Shown: piece by piece, positions 34,126 through 45,769 of the stretch
How the letters are laid out: each line of letters opens with the position of its first letter
How positions within the stretch are numbered: position 1 is the stretch's first letter
Source: Dipteris shenzhenensis
Lineage: Eukaryota; Polypodiophyta; Polypodiopsida; Gleicheniales
Direction: 5' to 3' (one strand)
Length of the DNA: 64,000 nt
Assembly: GCA_047967505.1 (NCBI GenBank)
Contig: CM106541.1
Position numbers and translations under genes: made by a program
The notes under the pieces: model-generated
The model's input: the letters and a program-made list of their open reading frames with translations, nothing else
Told to the model about the DNA's origin: nothing
Databases searched by the model: none

Positions 34126-35252
34126 TTACTTTTTCGGACCAATGCCAAGTCGATGAAGATGCCTCTCCAGCGAGTCTCTTCCAAGAGCCTTCATGAAGAT
34201 GTCAGCAGCATTCTCTGTAGTCGGACAGTACACCAAGTCGACCTCTCCATCCATGATGAGCTCGCGTACAAAGTGATATTGAATCTCAATGTGTTTTGTG
34301 CGAGCGTGGAACACAGGGTTCTTTGCAATCGCCATGCAACTCTAATCGTCTCATGATAACTCCGTAGGCTTGTTCTGCACTGTACCCATGTCCCCCAAAA
34401 TCCTTCTCAACCACACTGCCTCACAAGAAGCAAAACATGCTGATTTGTACTCAGCCTCGGTAGAAGAAAGAGCAACTATGGGTTGCTTCTTGCTGACCCA
34501 TGACACAGCTCCAAATCCAAGTGAGAAATAGTAACCTGTCATTGATCTCCTGCTGTCCATGTCTCTGCCCAATCCGAGTCACAGCATCTAGTCAAGATGT
34601 TGCCCTTGGTATAGGTGATGCCGTAATCAAGTGTGCCTTTGATGTATTTCAGCACCCACATCCCTGCCCTCCAATGGTTCTCCCGGGGCTTATTGGAAAA
34701 CCTACTTAGTACACTAGTCGCAAAGCTGATGTCTGGCTGCGTGTTGCATAAGTAAATCAAGCTGCCCACAAGCCTTCTGTACTTCGTTTTGTCCACCAAT
34801 GGTGATGAATCCTCGTTTGAGAGCTTCACATCAACCTCCATAGGGGTACCAACTGTCTTGCACTCAGCCATGCCAAATGCTTTCAGTATCTCTCTAGCAT
34901 ACTTCAGCTATGAAATGAAGATCTATTTTGGCTCTTGCCAAACCTCAATCCCCAAACAGAAATGCATCAGTCCGAGGTCTGTCATTTCAAACTCTCTTCC
35001 TAGCAACTTCTTTGTCTGCGAGATCTTCGCTTCATGGTTCCCTGTTATGACAAGGTCATCCACATAAAGAACCACGATCATACACCTGCCTCCTTCTCTG
35101 TAGATATACAAATTTGCATCAGATGGGCTCCATTTGAACCCGTTTTGCAAAAAGTAGGCACCAATCAGCTGGTACCACGCTCGTGGGGCCTGTTTCAGCC
35201 CATAAAATGCCTTCTTCAGTTTACAGACTTTACCTTCTGAACCGGGGATCAC
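34126..35252 (-). pseudogene. Copia 1 reverse transcriptase and RNase H
   Basis: RT: KAFYGLKQAPRAWY and YVDDLVITGN (intact YVDD) in 35252-34923, then DISFATSVLSRF and RRLVGSLIYL in 34871-34539. RNase [20 protein letters not shown] near 34460, then HIEIQYHFVRELI and ADIFMKALG to 34126. One stop near 34905 and a frame break near 34350 separate the segments. Confidence 0.82.
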
Positions 35253-36229
35253 ACGGGTTCTTCAGCACGGATCACCTCTATCATCAAAGCGTAGTTGACC
35301 AAGTGTTCTTGTGCCCTTCTTTGCTCCTCTAATCTCTTGGACCGGCGGTGTTCGGATGGTTCCTCCTCAATGGCTGGAGGTTCTCTGCCATCCAAAAGCT
35401 GCTTTACCCACTTTGGGAATGGCCATTGCCGTTGTGGTTCTGTAGGCTCTTCTTCCTCTTCTTTATCTTGAATCCTTCCAAGCGCTGTTGGGGGAGTTCG
35501 GTCTGCTGTTGGTGGTTGTACTGGATGGATATCCTGGTCCTGGTTGTCTGGGAAGGAAGCATTCTCCTCTAATTGATGCAGCTGTTCTGAGAAGACCACA
35601 TCGCGACTTACTATTACCTTCTTGGTAACAGGGTTATAAAGACGATAACCCTTCGCCTCTTCACTGTAGCCCAAGAAAATACACTTCTAGCTCTTCGGTT
35701 CCCATTTGGTCCTGTTAGCATCAGGGACATGCACAAAACAGTCACTTCCAAAAATTCTGAAATGTGCAACTGAAGGTTTCTTACTGAAAAAGGCCTGCAA
35801 TGGAGTCATCCCATTCACAGCCTTCATGTAGCTATGATTTAGAATGTAAACTGCCGTGTTACATGCTTCAGCCCAGAAAGTCTTTGGCAAATCTTTCCCT
35901 TTCATCATACTCTTGCCCATTTCATAGATGACGCGCATCTTGCATTCTACTACTCCATTTTGCTATGATGTATGTGGCGGGGGTTTTTGCCTCTTGATCC
36001 TGTGACTTTTGCAGTAACTTTCGAATTCAGTTGATGTGAACTCTCCACCTTTGTCTGATCTCAACTTCTTCACCTTCTTCCTCGTTTCTTTCTCGACCAT
36101 TACATGCCATTCTTTGAACTTACTAAAAGCCTCATCTTTAGTCTTCAAGAAGTATATCCATATCCTTCTACTGTAGTCGTCGATCAGCATCATGAAGTAG
36201 TAGGAACCACCCAAAGCTTCCATCTCCAT
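35249..36229 (-). pseudogene. Copia 1 integrase
   Basis: The catalytic D-D-E is largely visible: MLIDDYSRRIWIYF, KKLRSDKGGEF, then after a stop near 35960 NGVVECKMR. The C-terminal FLGYSEEAKGYRLYNP and VIVSRDVVFSE region follows, then an acidic linker to RT. Two stops interrupt it. Confidence 0.8.
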
Positions 36230-36307
36230 CTTTCCGCAGAGGTCCGTGTGAACGAGCTCTAGAGGAGCATTTGCCCTGCTGGCCTCTTTGGGAAAGGGCT
36301 ACCGATG

Positions 36308-36764
36308 CTACTTGCCCATCATGCAAGCTTCACATACATCGGGTAGATCTGAAATTTCTGGTAGGTCTGAAATCATTCCACTTTTATGCATCTCCTTTAA
36401 AGAACTAAGGTTTAGATGACCAAACCTCTCATGCCACACCTTAGTGTTCTTCACATCAGCTCGAGCACTGAAAGCTGAGAGTTCGTAAATGTTGTTGCGC
36501 CGTGTACCTTTACCAATGACCTTCCCTTGAAGATCTAGAATCTGTGCGCCATTCTTATCGAAGTGAACTTTGAGGCTTCTTCTTTCTCTTCTTATCATCA
36601 GAAGAAGATGGGTTACTAGAGTCCTTACCCTTACCTTTCTTTGATCTAGCATAGAAAGCCGAATCTTCTCCAGTCCTCATCTTTTGATGCATCTCCTCCT
36701 CCGAAAGCATGGCGCTGAAATCCTCAAAGTTGAGGGGCGGATTTCTGTTCTCCGTATTCAGCAC
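36308..36764 (-). pseudogene. Copia 1 gag tail fused to GAG-pre-integrase
   Basis: 36764-36555 is a gag C-terminal piece (NFEDFSAMLSEEEMHQKM, Lys/Ser-rich). It runs almost directly into the zinc-binding pre-integrase region (VWHERFGHLNLSSLKEMH, then CEACMMGK). The gag zinc knuckle and protease should lie between and are missing, so there is an internal deletion. Confidence 0.7.
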
Positions 36765-36779
36765 CGTAACAAGACCGTC

Positions 36780-37880
36780 GTACTTTGGTGGGAGAATCCG
36801 TATGCACCTTCATGCTAGATGGTGTGAGTACATGATAGACTGGATAATCAAGCCTATGAGCCTATATAATACCTAGAGCATAGCCTAAAGCATCCACATG
36901 TACATGAAAAATAATATCCCATCGTGGTTTTTTGAGTATGGGAGTAGTCATAGCTTGGTCTTTAAGTTCATGAAAAACCTTTGATAGTTCGTCTGTCCAC
37001 TCAAATTCAGTATCCTTGTTTGTCAACTCATATAAAGGAGCTGCAATTTTGGCAAAATTATTCTACAAATCTTCTATAAAAACTTATGAAGCCCACAAAT
37101 GGTCTTAGTTGTGTCAAGTTAGTGGGTTCTAGCATTGCATGAATAGCGCAAATCTTACCTGGCTTAGTACAAATGCCTTCCTTGGAAATTACATGCTTGA
37201 GTAATACAACAACTCGAACACAAAAGATAGACTTTGCCAGGTTAAGAGATATACCTACCTAACGACATCATTGAAAATCTTTCTCCAAAAGACCCAAGTG
37301 ATTGGCCTCTAAAGAGTGAACACAAAAATCATCCAGGTATATAGCAATGAATTCTATCAGGTAGTCACGAAAATTTTCTACCATGAATTTCTAAAATGTT
37401 GAAGGGGCATTTCACAAACCAAAAGGCATCACTTGAGTAACATATGCTCCCCGCTTGGTGATGAAGCAGTCTTAGACTGGTCTTCATGTGCCACAGTAAT
37501 CTAGTTATATCTACTATAACCATCCATGAATGAGTACATCTCATGTTCTGCAACCTGATCAAGAATTCCATTTGTAACTAGTATCTGGTACCATTCGAGC
37601 ATTTAATTTTCTATAATCCACACAAACACAAATCTTGCCATTATGTAATCCACAAAGCTTGGTATTTAATTTTCTGTAATCCACACAAACACAAAGCTTG
37701 CCATTCTTCTTAGGTACCATGAAAACTAGCAACAACCAATCACTGCGATCAATTGCGTAGATAAATCTTTTTTGAATAAGTTGATCTAGCTTTGCATTTG
37801 ACTTTGTTTGGCATAGTTGGGATTCATGTGAAACCTTTGCTGGGGCGAATGGGTTAGCATCTGGAACAAGTGGAATTCAG
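36780..37880 (-). pseudogene. Ty3/gypsy reverse transcriptase remnant
   Basis: Minus-strand pieces match gypsy RT: VPKKNGKLCVCVDYRKLN (about 37700), MPFGLWNAPSTFQKFMVEN (about 37400), IYLDDFCVHS with intact LDD (about 37330) and LRPFVGFISFYRRFV (about 37100). Stops and frameshifts are frequent. About 70 bp (TTTAATTTTCT to CTTGCCAT) is duplicated at about 37600-37705, repeating the VDYRKLN block. Confidence 0.75.
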
Positions 37881-37984
37881 TGTTGAAAAATCTCAAGTGG
37901 AACTCCCTGGAGATCAGTATAAGTCCAGTCAAAGACATCTTTATAAGTCACAAACAAATCTTTGATGGTGGGACTCTGGATCTG

Positions 37985-38199
37985 TCTCTTTTGTATTGTG
38001 TCCATAGTTGTGGACGGAAATATATATTTTGGTGGTTTCTCTATCTGGTTGGTTCATTGTCTATTGATGAGTCTGCACACCTATTGTATGCACGTAAGTA
38101 AAGAAGTTTGTGATTCCACACCCACACCACACTGTGTGAGCTCCTGGGCATTACTATAAGTCTTCTGCTGTGCGTACCCTTTGTTGGGTTATTTTCTAA
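37985..38199 (+). repeat. Copia-type LTR end
   Basis: Related to 7360-7565. It ends TTTTCTAACA and is followed immediately by a primer-binding site, so it is the 5' LTR of a plus-strand element. The LTR start is not clear. Confidence 0.65.
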
Positions 38200-38216
38200 C
38201 ATGGTATCAGAGCCCA
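38200..38216 (+). promoter_or_regulatory. tRNA-Met primer-binding site
   Basis: TGGTATCAGAGCCCAAG sits directly after the LTR end, as in plant copia elements. About 180 bp of leader follows before the microsatellite. No gag or pol continues from it, so the element is lost or truncated. Confidence 0.8.
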
Positions 38217-38395
38217 AGTAGGAGGCTCACAGGTGTGGGAGCCTGAAGGCAGGGACCTTGCTGAAGGACGACCCTGATTCAGAAGCTCAAGGGAATCGAC
38301 TTCCACGACTGGAGGATTGTGCCCTTGCGAGAAGGAGGGTGACTCAGGTTCGTCAGGTGCGTCTAAAGTTCGCAGTCCAAGTCTTTGTAACATTA

Positions 38396-38429
38396 GTATA
38401 TATATATATATACACACACATGCATATAC

Positions 38430-38479
<50 letters not shown>

Positions 38480-38534
38480 GCATGTATATATATGTACATA
38501 TACATACATATACATACATACATACATACATACA

Positions 38535-38602
<68 letters not shown>

Positions 38603-38620
38603 TAATATATGTACATATAC

Positions 38621-38675
<55 letters not shown>

Positions 38676-38778
38676 TATACATACATATATATATATGTAC
38701 ATATACATACATATATATATATGTACATATACATACATATATATATATGTACATATACATACATATATATATATATAT

Positions 38779-38824
<46 letters not shown>

Positions 38825-38876
38825 ACATATACATACATATATATGTGTGTGTATGTGTGTGTGTGTGTGTGTGTGT

Positions 38877-38915
<39 letters not shown>

Positions 38916-38930
38916 CATATACATATATTT
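38396..38930. repeat. Long (TA)n/(CATA)n/(TG)n microsatellite
   Basis: About 530 bp of alternating (TA)n, (CATA)n, a higher-order ATATATGTACATATACATAC unit repeated several times around 38670-38760, then (TG)n and (AC)n. Long Tyr/Ile/His/Thr frames on both strands are artefacts. Confidence 0.95.
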
Positions 38931-38934
38931 TTGT

Positions 38935-39845
38935 GTGCTTGCATATCAAATATGTCACATTGTAAGATATCTCCCAATGTTTCAAAGTCTCCATGTGGAT
39001 ATTTTAAATGTACTTCAGGATTTACAACGTTGGTGATTATCACTACACATCTTCTCTCACCACAATGTTAGAAATGACACACATTCATAGGATCAAGACT
39101 ATGAATTCGTCCAAAAGCCACCACTTCATTCTTCTTATATAACACCACATCCATACCCTCTGTTAGGGTGAATACCTATTTTATGTACAAAAATAGATTA
39201 GCAACTCAAAATGAACATAATTCCTATGTTGACTCGAGAATCAATTGGTCAGTACCAAGTTGAGTGATGGCAATGGTTGTTTTTGCAATTTCCCTTTCAC
39301 CCACATTTTCTTCCATGAAATGACTTGGATTCATATCCTTCTGTATTGCTATCTGTTCAACCTTCATTTTACATTTTATATCAAGAGCCCAGCTGGCCAA
39401 GCAATCTAGTTTGTTAGCACATGGTGGGATGGGAATGTTTTGCTATCTTGTTGAGGTTCACATGAGTCACGTTGTCAGAAATGATGCAGAAGATTGATGT
39501 TCAATTGCATGCAACCTTTTCTAGAGATTTCGTTATCATCCAGTCCTGCTTGCACTTGATGTCGTTCATGTTGACAGTAAAACGTAGTTTTTCTTTTTTT
39601 CAGAGAAAGACAAATTCCTATTCTTTGCACTGTAAGCAAATCTATTGTCATTCCACTTCGAGCGAACGACGGGGAGATGTATTTCAGAAATGTATAAATA
39701 ATAAATCAAAACCAAATTGAGACAGAGGCATGCAATTGTGACAGGAATAATCCAAACCCAAAGCTGCATTGCATGTACGACAAAAGTTCCAGCACCATTT
39801 GCAACTTCATTGGATCCCTTTTTTCGAAGGCACAAATGTTTATTT
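38935..39845. other. No gene recognised
   Basis: No supported frame. If the Helitron's 3' end follows the GIY-YIG gene it should lie in or near this stretch, but I could not place a CTRR end with hairpin confidently. Confidence 0.3.
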
Positions 39846-39851
39846 TTTGGG

Positions 39852-41138
39852 TCAAATTATGTTCCTACGCTTTAGAAAATAGTACTTCCGCGCTCTAGCC
39901 GGATGGCCCTCGAGCATGTTGTAACCTAATGGACCTACTGTGTTGTGGCTCCTTATGTAGTACTACTCTAAAGTTCGTGCTTTGTCTACAGTGTCTGTTG
40001 TTTCCAAAACTTTGATTTTGAAATTTTCTTTGAAGGGCTTGTAACGCTGCAAGTCCTCTTTCATTTTCGCCGATGGTTTTTTATTGTGCTGTTTGATCCT
40101 CCGCGGCAGGTCCGTCGTGCTCCCTATGTATTTTCTGTTGTTGGGCTTGCACGTGATGCAGTGGATGACGAGGCTCGCACGATTCCCTTGCGCGGGCGCT
40201 TCAGTGGAGGCTCCTCTCTCATCTCGAGGCTCGCGTCTTTCAATGTCGTACCTGCGTAAACATTGACAATTACGTTAGTCATCGAGGTTTTCGGTCTTTT
40301 TTTTTCGTTTGAGGTCCATAATAGAATGCATTTATTTACTTGCCCTGGTTTTTCTCTGTTGGCGTGAAAGGATCGTTTCCAATACCGAAGCGCTCCTCGT
40401 ATAAGTCCCTGTCGAAAATATACGTAAGCTTCTCCATTGTCATCACCGGGTGCGTCGTGTCGTGCGTCCCTCCAAATTGTTCCATGAATTGTTCGAGTAT
40501 AGCCATTCCTTGATCGCGTGTCGTGTCCCTCAGCAACTCCAAGGATACGTTGTACCCGTAATGCAGCAGCTCGCACGCATACCCTGTGATCCCTTTCGTC
40601 TTCGTGTCTAGTAGCTTCTGCCCCTCCAAACTTTCCATCATCCTATCAGTCTCATCGAACTCAATGTCAAGCTCGACAAGGATCTCTTTGAGGAGTCCTG
40701 CAGGAGAAGTGCAATCCATGATGAGTTTGTTGTTCTTGCAACTCGTTAATTCTTTTTCTCAATTGTTGCGGTTTTTTTTAATTTTCGGAAGCATTACGTA
40801 CCATTTGCGAATCTCAAGCCTCCCGGCTCTCTTTTAGCTAGCAAACGCCTATTGCAGTTGTCAATGAAGTCGCGTAGTTCCACATACGTGTTGAAGCCGT
40901 TGATGTAAGCTCCCGGACGTTCTCCTGCATTGTTTGCTAGCCGGAATTGCTTTGTGGTTAGGAAGAACCTCCTCTTTGCTGGTGGAGGTTTTGTTGCCTT
41001 CGCATTGCTTTTGTATAGCTCAAATAGTTGCTTGCAGGCACGACTTATTACACCGTCTTTTCAAATGAGCCGTCTTTTTAAATCTTCAAGAAAAAAAGAT
41101 TCTTTCATGCTGGTGGAATATACCTTGTTTGCGTCCAT
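39852..41138 (-). pseudogene. Four-exon gene with C-terminal GIY-YIG-like domain
   Basis: Exons read by eye: 41138-41124, 41030-40802, 40697-40340 and 40251-39852. All three introns (93, 104 and 88 nt) are GT-AG and all join in phase, giving 333 codons plus stop. Residues 1-200 match no family I know (PPAKRRFFLTTKQFRLANN; acidic middle). Residues about 228-313 form a GIY-YIG-like domain: LVIHCITCKPNNRKYIGS, then LPRRIKQH (catalytic Arg region), LE at 295-296 (the usual Glu) and YYIRSHN...GYN. The GIY half is altered (VIH). An in-frame TAG at codon 297 (39965-39963) truncates the domain. It lies about 150 bp downstream of the Helitron helicase on the same strand. The family nicks DNA in repair, homing and some retroelements; a role in transposition is my inference. 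Confidence 0.7.
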
Positions 41139-41289
41139 GTCTTATGCTGCAATGTCCTGAGCTTTCTGATTCTCTGCACCTGTTCTCGACAACAGACAAG
41201 ATATTAAAACCATTTTCCTTGCATGCATGTTTGACGTAACATATTCATGACTTGTCTCTGCCTTTTTCAATCTCTGGTAGTGAATACCT

Positions 41290-43236
41290 TTATGCGCGTG
41301 GTTGTGTTGTCGGCTGTGAGAACTCTCGTGGAATTGGTCTGAATATGTCTGGATGTGGGCAATGTAGTATGTGCAGCCTCGTTCTCTCAGTCACTCTGGA
41401 CAACATCACGTATGCTAGGCCAGGGGCAAACACTCCTCGAAATATGAGCAGCGCTTTGTTGGATATGGTTGCGCCTTGGGATTTGTGTCCCGTGATAGCG
41501 TATGCTAGGGTTAGTGGAAATGTGGACTTGTGGAACCATTTTCCATTTATTGCCTTTCGCTGATGCTTCGAGCGTCGTAATGTGAGCGCGGCCGCTGTTG
41601 TGTCCATGACGACAGTGATACCGTTGATTTCTCCCCTGCTAGTTGCATTGATGCTCTTGATTTTGCACATTGCTCCATTTGCGGCACCTATTGCGAGGTC
41701 GATGTTTTCCGTTATCATTGCCTTCGTCCCCACGCAAATTTTTCCTATCTCGTTGAAGCTTTTGTCCTCCAACCATTCTTTGAGAGCTGGTTCGCTCGTG
41801 GCGTTACTGTGTATTTGAACATGCACAATCATCTCGGGAGTGTTGAATTTCTCCACAAGCTCATCGTTGAAGGTAGCGACATCGACTCTGTGCGTGCAAA
41901 TGATGGTTGTTTCGGCATCGATGAAGTGGCATGCACCTTCCTTGTCGACAATGCACTGCCCCAAACAGTCGGAAATCTCGTCAGTTGTGGGCGTCCTGAG
42001 TCTTATGGTATGCAAGAATGCCAGGAACGGCATGTCTCGTGCATGTCGCACCGAGAATTGCATGTGGTACATTTTCGCTTGAGCCCAGTGCACAGAGGAC
42101 GTGATGTGGCATAGCTCGCAGAGATCCTCGCGGTGTTTGCAGACTGGCGGTAATTGCACCAGGTCACCAAAAATTATGAGCATTTTGTGTCTGAATGGCT
42201 CATGCAATGTGCCATTAGTCACATTGACGATTTGTCTTACCACGAGATCGAAAGTCATCCTTGTTTGCATGGACATCTCGTCAATGATGATCGCGTTGGC
42301 TTCCTTGATTGCGAGGTGTCGCTCATCTGTCTCATGGATGTTCAGTGGGTACTGACTGCTGCGCACAGGGATCTTGAATTGGTAGTGTACAGTGGTTGCA
42401 ATCCCGCTCAGCCGCATCGCAGCCGCCCCTGTTGATGCACAGAGTATTGCCGTTTTGTTTTGCGCTACCAGATGCGAAACATAGTACCGTATCAAGAAGC
42501 TTTTGCCGCTACCTGGTGTTCCACAGACAACGTGCAGCTCCGAGCTTGTTGAAGCTAGGCTTTCGAAGACTCTTTGTTGTTCTACTGTCAATGCGGCATT
42601 GGCGACGGTGCGAAACTCGGCCATTTTTTCCAACATCCTCGTGCGTGTTGGCCCTTCAACGGTTTGCTGGTCGATGTTAGGCGCTTCCATCGGGCAGTCT
42701 CGGATGATCGCAACCTTTTGCAATATCATATTGATCAACTGGTCCATGTGGTCCGTCGCTAGCAAGTTCCTTTGCGTGTATTCGGTCACATACATCTCGA
42801 GGTCCTCGTTGCTCAATATGAGGCCACGCATTTGGCATTCGACAAAGTAGGATCCAGCTGTGTTGGCAGGTGATATGAGCTCCCTTTCATTCCTGAAGCT
42901 GAGTTTTCGCAAGAGCACGTTGTAGAAGTACCCCTCTGGTTGATGTCCAGGGTGGTAGTCAGTGAATCTGACTACTCGCTCACATTTTGCGATCCTGTTG
43001 CCTAAGAGGTCAAGACCGACCGTTCCACATTGTGTTTCCTTGGGCTTTCGGATCACATATTGCCTATGGTAATCGTAGAACGTGCTATCCTCGATGACGC
43101 TCGGTCTCCCGCAGTATATGTCGACTGGGTGCAGGGTGACGTTGTTGTTTCGCGAGATGATGTGTTGTCTTAGAGATGGTGGCGAGGAGTCGACATAGTG
43201 AACGGTCTCGCTCCTTGTGATTGTTGGTATCTGCAT
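41290..43236 (-). pseudogene. Helitron Pif1-type helicase part
   Basis: 648 open codons; the Met at the start is not a real start but lies inside the Rep-helicase frame. Residues 1-200 continue the Helitron linker. The SF1B helicase motifs are intact: VVCGTPGSGKS (Walker A, about residue 239), IIIDEMSM (Walker B), IIFGDLVQLPPV (III), LTLAYAITGHKSQGATI (V) and YVMLSRVTERTRL (VI). It would unwind DNA during rolling-circle transposition. It overlaps the Rep frame by 67 bp in a different frame because of a 14-bp tandem duplication at 43228-43255; without it the two would be one protein. No other stop is seen. Confidence 0.88.
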
Positions 43237-45278
43237 GCAGTTATCTGCATGCAGTTTAGCGCGGCCTCTATTGGAGAGGTTGGTTTTGATAGGAGGCTTG
43301 CGGCGATGAGTTTCAGCTTTACTTCGTCGAGATGTTGCAACCCCAAACGCGAGGCGTCTTCTGAACGGATGTTCAGTTTGCCCATTGGTTCAGATTTCAT
43401 CGCGTACTTGAGGAGGTAGTGAGAGATTGAAGAGTTTGTCACCCGCTGTATGTTCATGTGTGCACCCCACAACAGTAACACGGAAGGGTGGTAAGGGACG
43501 ACGTTTCGGTGCTCATGTCCTGGCCAATAATACAACCAACGTTGCGTCAGAGGGTCGAGGATGGGTTCATATTCTGGCTGTGTTGCGAAAGGGAAGCCAT
43601 GCTTGCAACTGTGGTGTGACGGTCCGACGTAGCACGCTTTCCTGCATACGTGCAACTGCTTCCTGAGAACTAGTTCTCGCAGCCTTGTGTTTTGAGGATC
43701 CAGGGCCTCGTCCCTGGGGATGTAAGCCGCAATCTCATTTGCAATTCGCTGACGGTCATCATGGTGGACCCACAATATGACATGGGCGTGTAGGGAGCCC
43801 CTGTTTTGTATCTCATAACGAACGACATGGTGTTGTATTCGGCCAAGCAGACCGTCGGATGAAAGCAAATGCTTGCGCATGAACATGTGGAAGCGTGCGT
43901 GGAAAAGTGCCACGCATTCAACAGGACAGTCCTTCCAAGTGAATTGCGCATTATAATGTGTTGCGATGCTCTCGATCACATTAATTTCTTGCCACCGTGT
44001 ATCGGTGTCCTCGTCTGCAGTGAATGTCAGAAAGAAATCTGGGAGGCCCAATGCATCGACCATCGTTATGAGGTCCTTCAGTTGCCATCGATGCCACGAT
44101 GGGGACCCCGGCATTGTTGATGGCATGCTGTAGCGAAGCACGTGTCTCATTGCGTCTTCATCGGTCGTGGCAGGGTTGGCTTTCCTATATTGGTCGATGT
44201 CTCGTTGCAAGCATGTAGAGTTGCTTGAATTGGCAATCATCACTGCCTGTTTTAACTGGAACATGATCAACAAGTACGGCTTGTAGAGCGTGTAGATAGA
44301 GAATAAGGTGCATATTCTCATTTTCACATAGTTGCTGAACTGTATGCAGCCATCATAGTAGCCCCGTCCGAAAGGGAACAGGAAGGGGAACACTGCTGAC
44401 TCCATGGTTATGTCAACGTCGTACGCACTGCCAGCTGCTGCTACTCCGTCGACGTGGAATGAAGCGACCCTCTCTGAAAGCATTTCTGTACCCCGTAGCT
44501 GTATGGAGGCAAACTCATGCTTGTCCCTTGCATCAAAGGCGCGACGGTTCGCGGGGTCCACCATGTTTTGCAAAAGCAGGAGCTCAGGTTGAGATTCCGC
44601 TATTGACATTAACTTGAAGGGAGCTATCTCATCGTGTAGTTCCAAAATACCTGCAATGGTTTGAGGACTCAAGATGCACATACCCATCTTGATGTCCGCA
44701 CGCTCTACTAAAGAATTGTACTTGCGCAATATTGGATTGTTCTCGATGTTGTATGCGAGCACACCTGACAGCTCGTTCGTCACGATTTCTTGAGCCGAGC
44801 TTAGTGGGACGTTTCGCCAAGATATCAGAGGATTGTCTAGAAGTGACCTTCGATCGAGTGTGCCACGAGCAATCGCATTTGCAGTCGTGGTAACTGAAAT
44901 GGATATATCTATGATGCTTAGTAGTTGCGTGTGGAGGTGGTTTGTTTTAAGCAACTGCCGAGAGTACTGTGGCATCAACCGCACAATGTATCTGCTCCGC
45001 TGGGCATCTCGTGTGCAGCTTTGGCATTTCCAGTAAGTCACTTGCATGCCCATATTCTCGCAGGCATCCAAAAGTATCATGTTTCCGAGTGCGGCGCTGT
45101 GGCTCGAGATGCCTATGCCTTGCGAAGAAACGATCCTTTGGTTTGCAGACAGTAGCGTGGTTATGCCACAGACACCGCAGATTTGAAGGCTAGAGAAAAT
45201 AGCCGCGCAATTACTAACCCATTGCTTGTATCTATCTGCGATGGTCAACCACGATGACGTAGCTGGCCTCAAGGACAT
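43170..45278 (-). pseudogene. Helitron Rep (HUH endonuclease) part
   Basis: 702 open codons. An N-terminal zinc-finger region (ICGVCGI near residue 35, WKCQSC near 85) precedes the Helitron-like N domain (VAAAGSAYDVDITME, then VFPFLFPFGRGYYDG). The Rep catalytic core carries FLTFTADED and the HUH motif in GSLHAHVILWV (about residue 497). The two-tyrosine motif is visible as SHYLLKYAMKS (about residue 622). All are intact, so nicking and joining chemistry would be expected of an unbroken protein. The frame goes wrong at 43255-43228, so the last residues are out-of-frame readthrough. The true start may be further upstream: a short frame beginning MTIRQRLEQPKVELF (45347) lies in another phase. 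Confidence 0.88.
43228..43255. repeat. 14-bp tandem duplication breaking the Helitron frame
   Basis: TATCTGCATGCAGT occurs twice without spacer. The net +14 shift separates the Rep and helicase frames exactly where they should join. Confidence 0.95.
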
Positions 45279-45769
45279 CTTTCTTGATGTTATATCAAGT
45301 TGAATAGCTCGACCTTAGGCTGCTCTAAGCGTTGACGAATGGTCATGTTCGAAGGAGTTTCCGATGGTCATTTCTACATCGTGACATGAATCGATGTCTT
45401 ATGTTAAGGTTCAAACACCTACAGGGATTAATAATAAAAACCATCCGAAACTTTGCTACAATTTCACTCACGTGGTCTTGTCTAAACGCAACAGGAAAAA
45501 CAAAATGGACTGAACCTCTATCTTTAGAAGGTGAAAGAATTGATAAAATAACTTGATTCAAGCAAATACATTTTGTTGTGCGTACCTTTAGGAGAAGACA
45601 CTCGTTTGGAGGCTGCAAACATCTCGAAAACAGAAGTGTTGTAGACATAAATTGTATGTTGGTCGAACCAAGCAAATGTAATGTTCCCTTGCGGAAAAAG
45701 AATGTGCGAAGAAGTGTGCGTGCTCAAGATGAGGTGTTAAAAAAAAAAAACCATACGTAATGTATGGTG

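Larger units (their letters stand above)
34100..36770 (-). mobile_element. Ty1/copia element 1, 5'-truncated
   Basis: Minus-strand order from right to left: gag tail, GAG-pre-integrase, integrase, RT, RNase H, polypurine tract, LTR. The 5' LTR, most of gag and the protease are missing; the sequence passes at about 36780 into unrelated gypsy RT. Stops between segments show it is dead. Confidence 0.8.
39852..45765 (-). mobile_element. Helitron with Rep-helicase and GIY-YIG gene
   Basis: The core is a Rep/Pif1-helicase coding region (45278-41290) followed by the GIY-YIG gene. An upstream exon may lie at about 45765-45592 (frame ending VFEMFAASKRVSSPK before a GTACGC donor). The true 5' TC and 3' hairpin-CTRR ends were not found, so the limits given are those of coding sequence only. 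Confidence 0.6.

Noticed and set aside
38196-39071. Frames of 200-240 codons rich in Tyr, Ile, His and Thr on both strands
   Set aside because: They are translations of the TA/CATA/TG microsatellite.
39852-41138. GIY-YIG gene as a Penelope-like retroelement endonuclease
   Set aside because: No reverse transcriptase lies upstream and the preceding 200 residues are not RT-like. Kept only as an alternative source for the domain.
41290-45278. Rep and helicase as two separate genes
   Set aside because: The frames meet exactly at a 14-bp tandem duplication, and Helitron proteins are normally one Rep-helicase chain. A broken single gene explains it better.
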